Positions 1 through 6,672 of a stretch of 14,589 nucleotides of DNA are shown in pieces. Each line of letters begins with the position of its first letter. The first letter of the stretch is position 1. Position numbers and translations under genes: made by a program. Below the pieces are notes generated by a model. It was given only the letters and a program-made list of their open reading frames with translations, searched no databases and was not told where the DNA came from. This DNA is from Collinsella aerofaciens (GTDB lineage Bacteria; Actinomycetota; Coriobacteriia; Coriobacteriales; Coriobacteriaceae): contig NZ_WWSY01000026.1 in assembly GCF_009876115.1 (NCBI RefSeq), positions 1 to 14,589 of the forward strand. The letters are read 5' to 3'.

Positions 1-645
1 CTCACCGTACTCCTCGACCAGGGGCATGAGCTCGTTCACCCGCTCGACGATGCGGCGCTGCTCGGCGAGAGGCGGAACTGGGACCAGAATGACGTTCAAT
101 GACTTCTGATTAGTCTTTGGCATTTTGACACGCGTATCACCCTTAAGCGTCTCCTCAGTGAAGAAATTGCTGAGGAGAACCGTGAGGACATATTCAGGTT
201 GCAGCTTGGTGTTGAGCGGATACATATCCGCACTACACAGCCCATCAAAAGGGGCGATAACCGCCTTTCGAAGAGCTGGACGAATCTTCGAATAGAGAAT
301 CTGTCCTGCAGAGAACAGGTGATTGGCGCTCTTAACCTCGTCGGCCTTAACACTATGACAGAACAAGAGCTTTCCGGTGCCTTTTTGGATGTTGTCAGGC
401 GCGATATGAGGAAAGTCCTGATATTTCAACGGGTCGACCAAACGCGCTGCAATTCCAATGACTTCACTAAATCTCGCCCAGGCCCAGCTTTCCGGAATCC
501 CAAACGGAACCTCGTCCGCGATGCACTTGTCGCTCAGAACGCGTCCCTTAGTGTCCACGTGCTTCTCATAGGGGGAGCCATCGGAACCGGATTGGCTTTC
601 AACTGTATTCGCGACAAGCGTTGTAAAATCTAGTGAGACGAGCAT
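1..645 (-). CDS. hsdS: Type I restriction-modification specificity subunit S, partial (runs off window start)
   Basis: An open minus-strand frame runs from ATG 645-643 to the window edge (215 codons, no stop), preceded by GGAG eight bases upstream; an in-frame TAA lies at 681-679. Residues about 45-55 read VPFGIPESWAW, the usual opening of a target recognition domain, and the visible end reads PPLAEQRRIVERVNELMPLV, the conserved helix that follows such a domain. HsdS chooses the DNA sequence recognised by a type I HsdR/HsdM complex. Full HsdS proteins are usually about 400-500 residues with two recognition domains; here one domain plus the start of the spacer helix is visible and the rest lies outside. 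The N-terminus has only about 45 residues before the domain and lacks the long helical lead-in common in relatives, so it may be a truncated or silent recombination cassette. The family is clear; functionality is uncertain. Confidence 0.85.
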   Translation of the reverse strand, partial: MLVSLDFTTLVANTVESQSGSDGSPYEKHVDTKGRVLSDKCIADEVPFGIPESWAWARFSEVIGIAARLVDPLKYQDFPHIAPDNIQKGTGKLLFCHSVKADEVKSANHLFSAGQILYSKIRPALRKAVIAPFDGLCSADMYPLNTKLQPEYVLTVLLSNFFTEETLKGDTRVKMPKTNQKSLNVILVPVPPLAEQRRIVERVNELMPLVEEYGE

Positions 646-744
646 CCCGGTTGCTCCAGCGCTTCGATGCTCTGGTCTTTAGCGTCTTTCGTTCAGTGGG
701 GGACTGACCGCAAGCGGCGTAAACAAGAAAGGGGACAAGCGTAA

Positions 745-2868
745 ATGAAAGCAACCGAGGCGAATCTGCTCGACCTTATGGGCGTGGCGAAGATGCAGTT
801 TGTCATTCCCGTGTACCAGCGAGTTTACTCGTGGAGTGTAAAAGAGTGCGAGGTGCTTTGGGATGACGTCATGCGAGCGGGTCGTGATGGCGTATCGCAC
901 TTCGTGGGGTCAATGCTTTATATCCCCGAGTCCGAGAGCTCTGCCACGAGCATTTCGCGCGTGCTTCTGATTGACGGACAGCAGCGCATGACGACGTTTT
1001 CGTTGATGATTGCAGCTTTGGCTGACTATTTGGAGAGCAACCCCGACAAGGCTGGCTTCCTTGGCGACCTCAAAATCTCGGCGCTGAGGAAAAATTACCT
1101 CTTTAACGATGACGACTACAACGGTCTGGCACGCTACAAGCTGGTGCTCTCGCAGGACGATAAAGAGACGCTGTTCTCCATCGTGTCTGGGGCTCCCGTG
1201 CCAGATGAAAAATCGGATCGGATTGTCGAGAACCATGCGTTCTTCCGCGAGAAGATGCGTGGTAAATCATTTGACCCGGCAAGGCTTTGGGCGGGGCTAA
1301 ACCGCGTGCAGGTCATCGACACTAAGCTCACCGCTGGCGTTGATAATGCCCAGCTCATATTTGAGTCCATGAACTCCAAGGGCAAGCCGCTCACGCCCAT
1401 TGACCTCATCCGTAACTACGTTCTAATGTCGCTTCCCAACGACGAACAGACCAAGCTTTATGAGGGTTATTGGCATCCACTCGAGTGCTTGTTCGGAAAA
1501 GGCGGCGAGGACGAGTTCAATGCATTTATCTGGTACTGGCTGTGGCTTAAAGTTCCCAATAGGATGCCGAAGGAGAACGAGGCCTACTACGAGTTTAAGC
1601 GCTATTTCGCCGACGACTACGATGGTGACACCGAGGGCCTGCTTAAGGAGCTGCGCGGGTATGCACATAGATACGCCAGTCTGTTCCTTGGTAAGGAGAA
1701 GGACGACGGACTGCGCCGAGTGTTCGGCAGAATCGTAAGCCTCGACGTGAAGCAGATAAGGCCCCTCTTAATGTTGCTTTATTCGGTTTACGAGGGGAAT
1801 GGACTAGACCGCAATGCGTTTTTACGTATCTGCGAGACTATCGAGTCGTTTCTGTTCAGGCGAGCGGTTTGCGGCAGACTTACCACGGGCCTAAATAATT
1901 TCTTTGCCGGCATGTATCGCAATCTCGAGCAGCAGGACGATATCGAGGAGTACGTTACGGCGATGCTCCTTATCCACAGCAGCGGTATGACCGCATACTT
2001 TCCGACAGACGAGCATTTTGTCGAGGAGTTTAAGGCGCGTGACTGCTACAACCGCTTCTCTAAAAAGCGCTATTACCTGGAACGCATGGAGAACTGGCAC
2101 CACCCGAAGGAGTCCATCTCAGCCGACGATTACCAGATCGAGCACATCATGCCCCAGACGATTGATGATGAGCACGGCTGGAAGGAATCGCTTGGTGAGA
2201 ACTGGGAAGACGTCCACGACAGGCTGTGCAACAACTTGGGAAATCTTACGCTGACGGGCTACAACCAGGAGTACTCAAACCGGTCGTTCTCGGACAAGCT
2301 CAATCTGCCTGACGTCGGATTTAAGTGCAGCCCGCTCTACCTAAACAAATCGATTGTCTCGCATGAAAAATGGGGTGAGGAAGAGATTGGGCAGCGCGCG
2401 GACGAGCTGGCGAAAGAAGCGTGCGAGATATGGAAGTATCCCGACCTTCCGGCAGACGTCGTCGACAAGTACCGTCCTTCTCGTGGGGAGCCTGACGAGG
2501 CTCCTGTCTGGACTCTGCATGAGAACCACCCCACCTTTGCCGAAGGTGGGCTCAACCAGAAGCTTTTCGATGAGGTGCGCGAGTCCGTTCTGAGTGGTAA
2601 CCCTTCGTGGGAGTCCTACATAGCCAAGTACTATGTAGGCTTCAGGTCGGGCAAGCGAAAACTGCATGCCGTGTTAGAAGGTAGGACCAGCAACGGTGGC
2701 TGGATTGCCGTCGGCCTGGCAAAGAGCGTGGATGACCTAATTGATCCAGAGGACATGTGCCAGGACAAACGTACGCAGGGTGGATTTGGCCCAGGCCTAC
2801 CGACCTATGTTGCTCTTCGTAATGCCGATGACATTCCCGCGGTGCTCGATCTTATAAAGCAGTGCTAG
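745..2868 (+). CDS. DUF262/DUF1524 (GmrSD-type) nuclease with C-terminal DUF5655-like domain
   Basis: A 707-residue protein. The DUF262 (GmrS/ParB-like) part is at about residues 5-225: an FVIPVYQRVYSW segment at 19-30 and the signature DGQQR at 77-81, which binds or hydrolyses nucleotide in characterised members. A DUF1524 His-Me-finger nuclease part is at about 440-560: IEHIMPQ at 465-471 with the candidate catalytic His467, then NNLGNLTLTGYN at 496-507. Residues about 603-705 resemble the DUF5655 domain seen at the end of many such proteins. The family includes type IV, modification-dependent restriction enzymes (GmrSD) and phage-defence nucleases. The start is supported by AAAGGGG at 728-734. 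It lies head-to-head with hsdS across 99 bp and is followed by a hairpin, suggesting a single-gene unit. A defence role is inferred from family and neighbour; its target is unknown. Confidence 0.88.
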   Translation: MKATEANLLDLMGVAKMQFVIPVYQRVYSWSVKECEVLWDDVMRAGRDGVSHFVGSMLYIPESESSATSISRVLLIDGQQRMTTFSLMIAALADYLESNPDKAGFLGDLKISALRKNYLFNDDDYNGLARYKLVLSQDDKETLFSIVSGAPVPDEKSDRIVENHAFFREKMRGKSFDPARLWAGLNRVQVIDTKLTAGVDNAQLIFESMNSKGKPLTPIDLIRNYVLMSLPNDEQTKLYEGYWHPLECLFGKGGEDEFNAFIWYWLWLKVPNRMPKENEAYYEFKRYFADDYDGDTEGLLKELRGYAHRYASLFLGKEKDDGLRRVFGRIVSLDVKQIRPLLMLLYSVYEGNGLDRNAFLRICETIESFLFRRAVCGRLTTGLNNFFAGMYRNLEQQDDIEEYVTAMLLIHSSGMTAYFPTDEHFVEEFKARDCYNRFSKKRYYLERMENWHHPKESISADDYQIEHIMPQTIDDEHGWKESLGENWEDVHDRLCNNLGNLTLTGYNQEYSNRSFSDKLNLPDVGFKCSPLYLNKSIVSHEKWGEEEIGQRADELAKEACEIWKYPDLPADVVDKYRPSRGEPDEAPVWTLHENHPTFAEGGLNQKLFDEVRESVLSGNPSWESYIAKYYVGFRSGKRKLHAVLEGRTSNGGWIAVGLAKSVDDLIDPEDMCQDKRTQGGFGPGLPTYVALRNADDIPAVLDLIKQC

Positions 2869-2874
2869 GTTAAA

Positions 2875-2897
2875 GGCCGGGAATCTAATTCCCGGCC
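2875..2897 (+). terminator. Hairpin after the DUF262 gene
   Basis: A perfect 9-bp stem (GGCCGGGAA at 2875-2883, TTCCCGGCC at 2889-2897) closes a 5-nt loop starting 7 bases after the DUF262 stop codon. There is no proper T-run (only CTTGCC follows), so it is a probable terminator or 3'-end stabiliser. Confidence 0.6.
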
Positions 2898-2935
2898 CTT
2901 GCCATCTCGGAATTGCCGATGGCTTATCTGCCCAC

Positions 2936-3229
2936 CTACACCCCCGCAATCCCGCGCGCCGCGCTCAGCAGCTCGTACTCCCTCTGGCTCCACTGGTGCA
3001 GCTCGGCCGCGTGCACGGCGTCGCGACACAGGTCCAGGAACACCTCGGCGCCCTCGCAGAAGCACTCGCGGGCAAAGGCGCCGGATCCGTCCGCAACGCA
3101 CGCACCGTCGGCAAAAAGCTTCCAGCTGGACGGCTCGCGCGAGCCGTCTCCGAGCAGCTTGATCTGCAGAACATGTGGGCCGCCAGCGGCACATGGCCCT
3201 TCTTCCAACGCCTGCACCGTAAAGCGCAT
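2936..3229 (-). CDS. Small hypothetical protein (97 aa)
   Basis: Unrecognised. The frame has G/C-rich third positions and a balanced, non-repetitive composition, unlike the Arg/Pro/Ser-rich overlapping frames, so it is the best coding candidate in the roughly 500 bases between the DUF262 gene and the next gene. The predicted protein is soluble, about 97 residues, acidic, with cysteines at about 13, 44, 56, 58 and 68 and a C-terminal part likely to be helical (WSQREYELLSAARG). No signal peptide or membrane segment is visible. The ATG at 3229 has no Shine-Dalgarno sequence. A TATACT box lies 12 bases upstream on the same strand, so a short-leader transcript is possible, or the reading frame is the remnant of a longer gene. 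No function can be assigned. Confidence 0.5.
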   Translation of the reverse strand: MRFTVQALEEGPCAAGGPHVLQIKLLGDGSREPSSWKLFADGACVADGSGAFARECFCEGAEVFLDLCRDAVHAAELHQWSQREYELLSAARGIAGV

Positions 3230-3252
3230 CTGGAGGGACAGAGTATAAAATC

Positions 3253-3296
3253 CGGAAAAGTGTCGAAATAGGCACCTTAAAACTTCGGAAAAGTGT
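3253..3296. repeat. Direct repeat pair CGGAAAAGTGT
   Basis: CGGAAAAGTGT occurs at 3253-3263 and again at 3286-3296, 33 bases apart, in an AT-richer patch just upstream of the small leftward ORF. The first copy lies immediately upstream of that ORF's possible TATACT -10 box, so the repeats could be regulator sites or the remnant of a repeated intergenic element. Confidence 0.5.
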
Positions 3297-3303
3297 AGCT
3301 GGA

Positions 3304-3333
3304 TGACAAAACAGCACTTAGAAGCCGGTGCTG
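3304..3333 (-). terminator. Weak terminator of the Ala/Pro-rich membrane protein gene
   Basis: On the minus strand a 6-bp stem (CAGCAC from 3333 to 3328 with GTGCTG from 3317 to 3312, 10-nt loop) is followed by TTTTGTC. It lies about 35 bases after the stop at 3367. The short stem and short T-run make it a modest candidate. Confidence 0.4.
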
Positions 3334-3366
3334 GATGCGGGATCCTGCGGCCGCCTTCAGCTCTCG

Positions 3367-4329
3367 CTACTCGTCGTCTCCGTCGTTGGGGTCGCCCTTG
3401 AGGGTGTTGATGTCCAGGTACTGGTTATCGTTCTCTTTTTGCTGGGTCTCCGACTCCGCTTGGGTGGGGCCGCGGAACAGCTGGAACCCCTCAAACGCAA
3501 TGACACCGAGCAGGGCAATGATAATGGCGATAAAGGCAACCTTGACTGCCTGCGGAAATTCCGAGAAACGCAGCGCCTTTTCCTCGGCGTAATAATCGGC
3601 AAAGCGCTCTTCGCCCGTGCTTTTGGTATACGCCGGCGCGGACGCGGCCTCCGGGTCATATTCCGGTGCAGGCGTGGCGGCGTACGGATCGTTGAGATAA
3701 TCGCTCGATGCGGTGCCATAGTTCTCGGTCTCGATGCGACCGTTGCCAGCATAGCCATCGGAATAATCGGAATATGCCGCACCGCCCTCATAGTCCGCGG
3801 CGCTCGTGTTGGCGGCAAAAAGCGGGTTAACTGGAACGTCGAGCGCCGGCATGCCGGTAGAGGTCTCATCCAGATCGGTTGCAGCCCAGGAATCGTAGGC
3901 AACCTGATGGGCAACGGGCTCATCGAGCCTTGTGACCGGAGGCTTGCGTGCCGCAGGAACGGGCAACTGCTGGGCGTTGTACATAACGGTGCTGTCGGCC
4001 GATTTGCCCTGCGTCGCCGCAGCGAGAAATGCCGCCGTCTCGGACGGGTCGCTTGCGGGGCGGGGAGCGGTCGTGGGCGCCGAAGTGGGTGCGGGCGTAG
4101 GCGCGGGCGTCGGCGCAGATGCGGGCTTAGGCGCAAGTGCGGGATTGGGACTTGACGGGCGAGCCCCGCCGCCCATGAGTTCGTCGGCGGTCCACGGGCG
4201 ATCATCCATCACGTCGTCAAGGCTCAGCGAAAACAGGTCGTCTTCACTCTCATCGAACATGCGGTGCACATGTCCACCAATTGCCGGAATCAATCCGCGA
4301 CCGGTGCATGATGCCTTGCTCAACGCCAT
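3367..4329 (-). CDS. Ala/Pro-rich single-pass membrane protein, uncharacterised
   Basis: A 320-residue protein of no family I recognise. Layout: an acidic N-terminal part with FDESEDDLFSLSLDDV at 25-40; a low-complexity Ala/Pro/Thr/Ser stretch at about 57-95; a long Ala/Tyr/Asp-rich region with several Tyr-Asp pairs to about 250; one hydrophobic helix at about 262-285 (VKVAFIAIIIALLGVIAFEG core); then a 35-residue acidic hydrophilic tail. The lack of a signal peptide and the position of the helix suggest a large cytoplasmic part and a short external tail, which would fit an envelope- or division-associated protein, but that is speculation. The start at ATG 4329 was chosen because AAAGGA lies 9 bases upstream and a TATAAT box sits at 4369-4364. 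The upstream in-frame ATG at 4425 precedes that promoter. An internal ATG at 4260 (Met24) is an alternative. Confidence 0.75.
   Translation of the reverse strand: MALSKASCTGRGLIPAIGGHVHRMFDESEDDLFSLSLDDVMDDRPWTADELMGGGARPSSPNPALAPKPASAPTPAPTPAPTSAPTTAPRPASDPSETAAFLAAATQGKSADSTVMYNAQQLPVPAARKPPVTRLDEPVAHQVAYDSWAATDLDETSTGMPALDVPVNPLFAANTSAADYEGGAAYSDYSDGYAGNGRIETENYGTASSDYLNDPYAATPAPEYDPEAASAPAYTKSTGEERFADYYAEEKALRFSEFPQAVKVAFIAIIIALLGVIAFEGFQLFRGPTQAESETQQKENDNQYLDINTLKGDPNDGDDE
4060..4150. repeat. Imperfect GGCGYR/GGGC repeat coding the Ala/Pro/Thr linker
   Basis: Short imperfect units of the type GGTGCGGGCGTAGGCGC recur in tandem across this stretch. On the minus strand they encode the alternating Pro-Ala-Pro-Thr linker of the membrane protein. 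Such tracts can change length by slippage, but no perfect long unit is present here. Confidence 0.5.
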
Positions 4330-4363
4330 TCTGTTCCATCCTTTCGAAATACTAATGACATCG

Positions 4364-4369
4364 ATTATA
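4364..4369 (-). promoter_or_regulatory. -10 box TATAAT for the membrane protein gene
   Basis: On the minus strand TATAAT reads from 4369 to 4364, placing a transcription start at about 4357 and a leader of about 27 nt before ATG 4329. No good -35 element is seen at 16-18 nt, so this is a partial promoter match. Confidence 0.4.
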
Positions 4370-4452
4370 TGGAACTTCCCAAGCGGCTCGGTCTTGGATT
4401 CGTGCTTTCCAGAACTCGCGCCCAAAAGGGGAGGGGCAATCCAGGCGAGTGC

Positions 4453-5106
4453 CTACTTGTCGCCGGCCGCCGCCTTGGCCTCATTGAGGTAGCTATAGAA
4501 GCTGTACTTGGAGATGCCAAAGAACTCGCAGGCGCGCTCGCTCGACTTGGAAATGAGGAAGGCGCCGCGACGGTCGAGGTAGCCAATGGCACGAATGCGC
4601 TCGTCTTTGGTCATGAGTGCCGCGGGCTTGCCCACAAACTGCTCGCACTCGTGCAGCAGGTCCTCGAGCAGGTCGCCGATGTTCTTGGTAATGGGCTCGG
4701 GCTCGGTATAGCCCGTGCCGCCGGTGCCGGTAAAGGCGTCGAGCGAACGCTCAAAAGCCTTCATAAGCGTAATGTCAAAGTTGATGCCCAAAATGCCGAC
4801 GGGCTTGCCCTCGTCGTTGCGGATAAAGATCGTCGACGATTTGAGCAGCTTACCGTCGGTGGTTTTAGTGAGGTACGGCTCGCGGTCGTGTACATCGGTG
4901 GCGCCCTCGTGCATGGACTCAAACACGATATGGCTGGGGCCGTCACCCAGTTTGCGCCCGCTGACGTGGCCGTTTTCAATCACTACGATGGAGTGGTCCA
5001 CGTCATCGGTCTCCAGATCGTGGACGACGATTTCGCAGTTGGGGCCAAATTGGAGCGCCAGGCCGTGTGCAAGGCGCTTATAAAACTCAATCTGTGCGGG
5101 GGTCAT
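4453..5106 (-). CDS. YheO/DauR-like PAS-HTH transcriptional regulator
   Basis: A 217-residue DNA-binding regulator. Residues about 7-115 match a YheO-like PAS domain (EIVVHDLE at 25-32 and PVGILGINFDIT at 102-113). Residues about 165-210 form the C-terminal helix-turn-helix of the family (MTKDERIRAIGYLDRRGAFL, then the likely recognition part GISKYSFYSYLNE). DauR in Pseudomonas, a family member, controls D-arginine catabolism. The start at 5106 was chosen because AGGAAGG lies 5 bases upstream; the frame stays open to an ATG at 5181 that has no such site. The gene faces dpaL across 277 bp, so it probably controls the dpaL-ygeY-ygeW genes in response to an amino acid or ureide intermediate (inference). 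Three candidate operators lie in this gap, one of them overlapping its own leader, which suggests autoregulation. Confidence 0.85.
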   Translation of the reverse strand: MTPAQIEFYKRLAHGLALQFGPNCEIVVHDLETDDVDHSIVVIENGHVSGRKLGDGPSHIVFESMHEGATDVHDREPYLTKTTDGKLLKSSTIFIRNDEGKPVGILGINFDITLMKAFERSLDAFTGTGGTGYTEPEPITKNIGDLLEDLLHECEQFVGKPAALMTKDERIRAIGYLDRRGAFLISKSSERACEFFGISKYSFYSYLNEAKAAAGDK

Positions 5107-5116
5107 AGGTGCCTTC

Positions 5117-5131
5117 CTAAAAATTAGTTTG
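5117..5131. promoter_or_regulatory. Candidate operator 3 (degenerate) in the regulator leader
   Basis: CTAAA-AATTA-GTTTG: the right half-site is perfect and the left half matches 3 of 5 positions of the CAAAC-N5-GTTTG pattern. It lies 10 bases upstream of the regulator's start codon, next to its ribosome-binding site, where binding would suit autoregulation. Confidence 0.3.
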
Positions 5132-5225
5132 GGCTCACTGTGCCATAAACCACACATGACCGCAAACAAATCCATCAACAAGGCAATTCATGACCGTTCG
5201 GCGGCGAAAAAGTACCGATTGCGGC

Positions 5226-5243
5226 AACAAACAATTCGTTAGG
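5226..5243. promoter_or_regulatory. Candidate operator 1 upstream of dpaL
   Basis: AACAAAC-AATTC-GTTAGG. The core CAAAC-N5-GTTAG (5228-5242) is an inverted repeat with one mismatch. It shares AACAAAC, the 5-nt spacing and GTTnGG with the site at 5277-5294, 51 bases away. Confidence 0.5.
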
Positions 5244-5276
5244 TATACCAATCAAAAAGTGTGATAGAACATTACT

Positions 5277-5294
5277 AACAAACTTTTTGTTTGG
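5277..5294. promoter_or_regulatory. Candidate operator 2 upstream of dpaL (perfect palindrome)
   Basis: AACAAAC-TTTTT-GTTTGG. The core CAAAC (5279-5283) and GTTTG (5289-5293) are perfect complements around a 5-nt spacer. This copy is closer to dpaL than operator 1, about 90 bases before the start codon. It is AT-rich inside a GC-rich genome, as expected for a protein-binding promoter region. Confidence 0.5.
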
Positions 5295-5308
5295 CATCCA
5301 CATAAAAG

Positions 5309-5337
5309 TTCAGCCGTGTGAATGGGATCGGGCTGAA
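5309..5337 (+). promoter_or_regulatory. Leader stem-loop upstream of dpaL
   Basis: A perfect 7-bp stem TTCAGCC (5309-5315) / GGCTGAA (5331-5337) closes a 15-nt loop. It lies between operator 2 and the dpaL ribosome-binding site (AAGGAG 5370-5375) and would be in the 5' leader if transcription starts near 5300. No T-run follows, so it is not a terminator; its role is unknown. Confidence 0.35.
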
Positions 5338-5383
5338 ACGCGTATGCGGGGGCCGGCAAGAGAGGACTTAAGGAGTTCACCGT

Positions 5384-6598
5384 ATGGCCGATAAGATCCA
5401 GTGGGCGGGCAACACGATGCCCAAGAGCGATGACAAGCACTTGGGAATCATGAGTCTCGACCACGTGAAGAAGGCCCGTGCCTTCCACCAGTCGTTCCCT
5501 CAGTACACCGTCACTCCGCTTGCCCGCCTGGACGGCCAGGCCGCGCGCCTGGGCCTGTCCAACCTGTGCGTTAAGGACGAGAGCTATCGCTTTGGCCTCA
5601 ACGCCTTTAAGGTCCTGGGCGGCTCGTTTGCCATGGCCAACTACATTGCCGACGAGACCGGCAAGGACGTTGCCGACTGCACCTTCGATTACCTGACCTC
5701 CGATCAGCTGGCCGAGGACTTTGGCCAGGCTACCTTCTTTACCGCCACCGACGGCAACCATGGCCGCGGCGTGGCATGGGCTGCCAACAAGCTGGGCCAG
5801 AAGGCTGTCGTGCACATGCCCAAGGGTTCCACCAAACCCCGCTTCGATAACATTGCCGCCGAGGGCGCCACGGTGACCATTGAAGAGGTCAACTACGACG
5901 AGTGCGTGCGCATGGCCGCCGCCGAGGCCGACGCCTGCGAGCGCGGCGTCATCGTTCAGGACACCGCCTGGGAGGGCTACGAGAAGATCCCGTCCTGGAT
6001 CATGGAGGGTTACGGCACCATGGCTTCCGAGGCTGCCGAGCAGCTGCGCGAGATGGCCATCAACCGCCCGACGCACGTGTTTGTCCAGGCTGGCGTGGGT
6101 TCGCTCGCCGGCGCCGTGGTGGGCTACTTCACCAACCTGTATCCCGATAACCCGCCCACCTTCGTCGTGGTTGAGTGCGCGCCTGCCGCCTGCCTGTACA
6201 AGGGCGCTGCCGCCGGCGACGGCGATCCGCGCATCGTGGACGGCGACATGCCCTCCATCATGGCCGGCCTGTGCTGCGGCGAACCCAACATCCTGGGCTG
6301 GGATATCCTGCGCAACCACACCACCGCCTTCGTGTCCTGCCCCGACTGGGTCACCGCTCGCGGCATGCGCACCCTGGGCGCTCCCGAGAAGGGCGACCCG
6401 CGCGTCATCTCCGGCGAGTCCGGCGCTGTGACCACCGGCCTGGTCGAGACCCTCATGCTCGATCCCGAGTACGCCGAGCTCAAGGAGCTCATCGGCCTGG
6501 ACAAGACGAGCTCCGTGCTCTGCTTCTCCACCGAGGGCGACACCGATCCCGACCAGTATCGCCGCATTGTTTGGGAAGGCGAATATCCCACTTGCTAA
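5384..6598 (+). CDS. dpaL: Diaminopropionate ammonia-lyase
   Basis: A 404-residue cytoplasmic PLP enzyme of fold type II (E. coli YgeX family, which is about 400 residues). It converts 2,3-diaminopropionate to pyruvate and two ammonia. The PLP lysine is Lys76 in RFGLNAFKVLGGS (69-81). Asp123 in TATDGNHGRG (120-129) and Asp193 in VQDTAWEGY (191-199) match the catalytic aspartates reported for the E. coli enzyme. A glycine-rich phosphate loop, AGVGSLAGAVVGY, follows at about 231-243. The start is supported by AAGGAG at 5370-5375. It is the first gene after the divergent regulator and is followed after 74 bp by ygeY, probably in one transcript. Strong preference for C/G-ending codons, more than in mocA, suggests high expression. 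In this cluster it probably forms the last step of ureide breakdown, feeding pyruvate to fermentation. Confidence 0.96.
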   Translation: MADKIQWAGNTMPKSDDKHLGIMSLDHVKKARAFHQSFPQYTVTPLARLDGQAARLGLSNLCVKDESYRFGLNAFKVLGGSFAMANYIADETGKDVADCTFDYLTSDQLAEDFGQATFFTATDGNHGRGVAWAANKLGQKAVVHMPKGSTKPRFDNIAAEGATVTIEEVNYDECVRMAAAEADACERGVIVQDTAWEGYEKIPSWIMEGYGTMASEAAEQLREMAINRPTHVFVQAGVGSLAGAVVGYFTNLYPDNPPTFVVVECAPAACLYKGAAAGDGDPRIVDGDMPSIMAGLCCGEPNILGWDILRNHTTAFVSCPDWVTARGMRTLGAPEKGDPRVISGESGAVTTGLVETLMLDPEYAELKELIGLDKTSSVLCFSTEGDTDPDQYRRIVWEGEYPTC

Positions 6599-6605
6599 TC
6601 GTTGG

Positions 6606-6632
6606 GGCGGAGTAAATAGGTATCGCTCCGCC
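6606..6632 (+). other. Intercistronic stem-loop between dpaL and ygeY
   Basis: Perfect 7-bp stem GGCGGAG (6606-6612) / CTCCGCC (6626-6632) with a 13-nt loop, 7 bases after the dpaL stop. No T-run follows. It may stabilise the dpaL message or set relative expression within the operon. Confidence 0.45.
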
Positions 6633-6672
6633 ACCTCACAGGTAGATTCCTTCGTTTGAAAGGTTATGAACA

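Noticed and set aside
199..633. 144-aa plus-strand open frame near the left edge
   Set aside because: It lies antisense to a clear HsdS reading frame that runs off the window edge.
2865..3317. 150-aa minus-strand frame overlapping the small hypothetical ORF
   Set aside because: Very Arg-rich, no ribosome-binding site, overlaps the terminator hairpin of the DUF262 gene; looks like an out-of-frame reading.
3328..4155. 275-aa plus-strand open frame opposite the membrane protein gene
   Set aside because: Arg/Gly-rich low-complexity product at the end and no ribosome-binding site; the minus-strand frame has RBS, -10 box and a clean membrane helix.
4330..4425. Upstream start (ATG 4425) for the membrane protein
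   Set aside because: It lies upstream of the TATAAT box at 4369-4364 and lacks a ribosome-binding site, whereas ATG 4329 has AAAGGA at good spacing.
5107..5181. 25-residue N-terminal extension of the regulator from ATG 5181
   Set aside because: No ribosome-binding site, and the extension is unlike the family's N-terminus; ATG 5106 has AGGAAGG 5 bases upstream.
5219..5249. TTGCGG-19-TATACC as a dpaL promoter with operator 1 in the spacer
   Set aside because: The spacing is long and both boxes are weak; tempting because of the operator position, but not strong enough to list.
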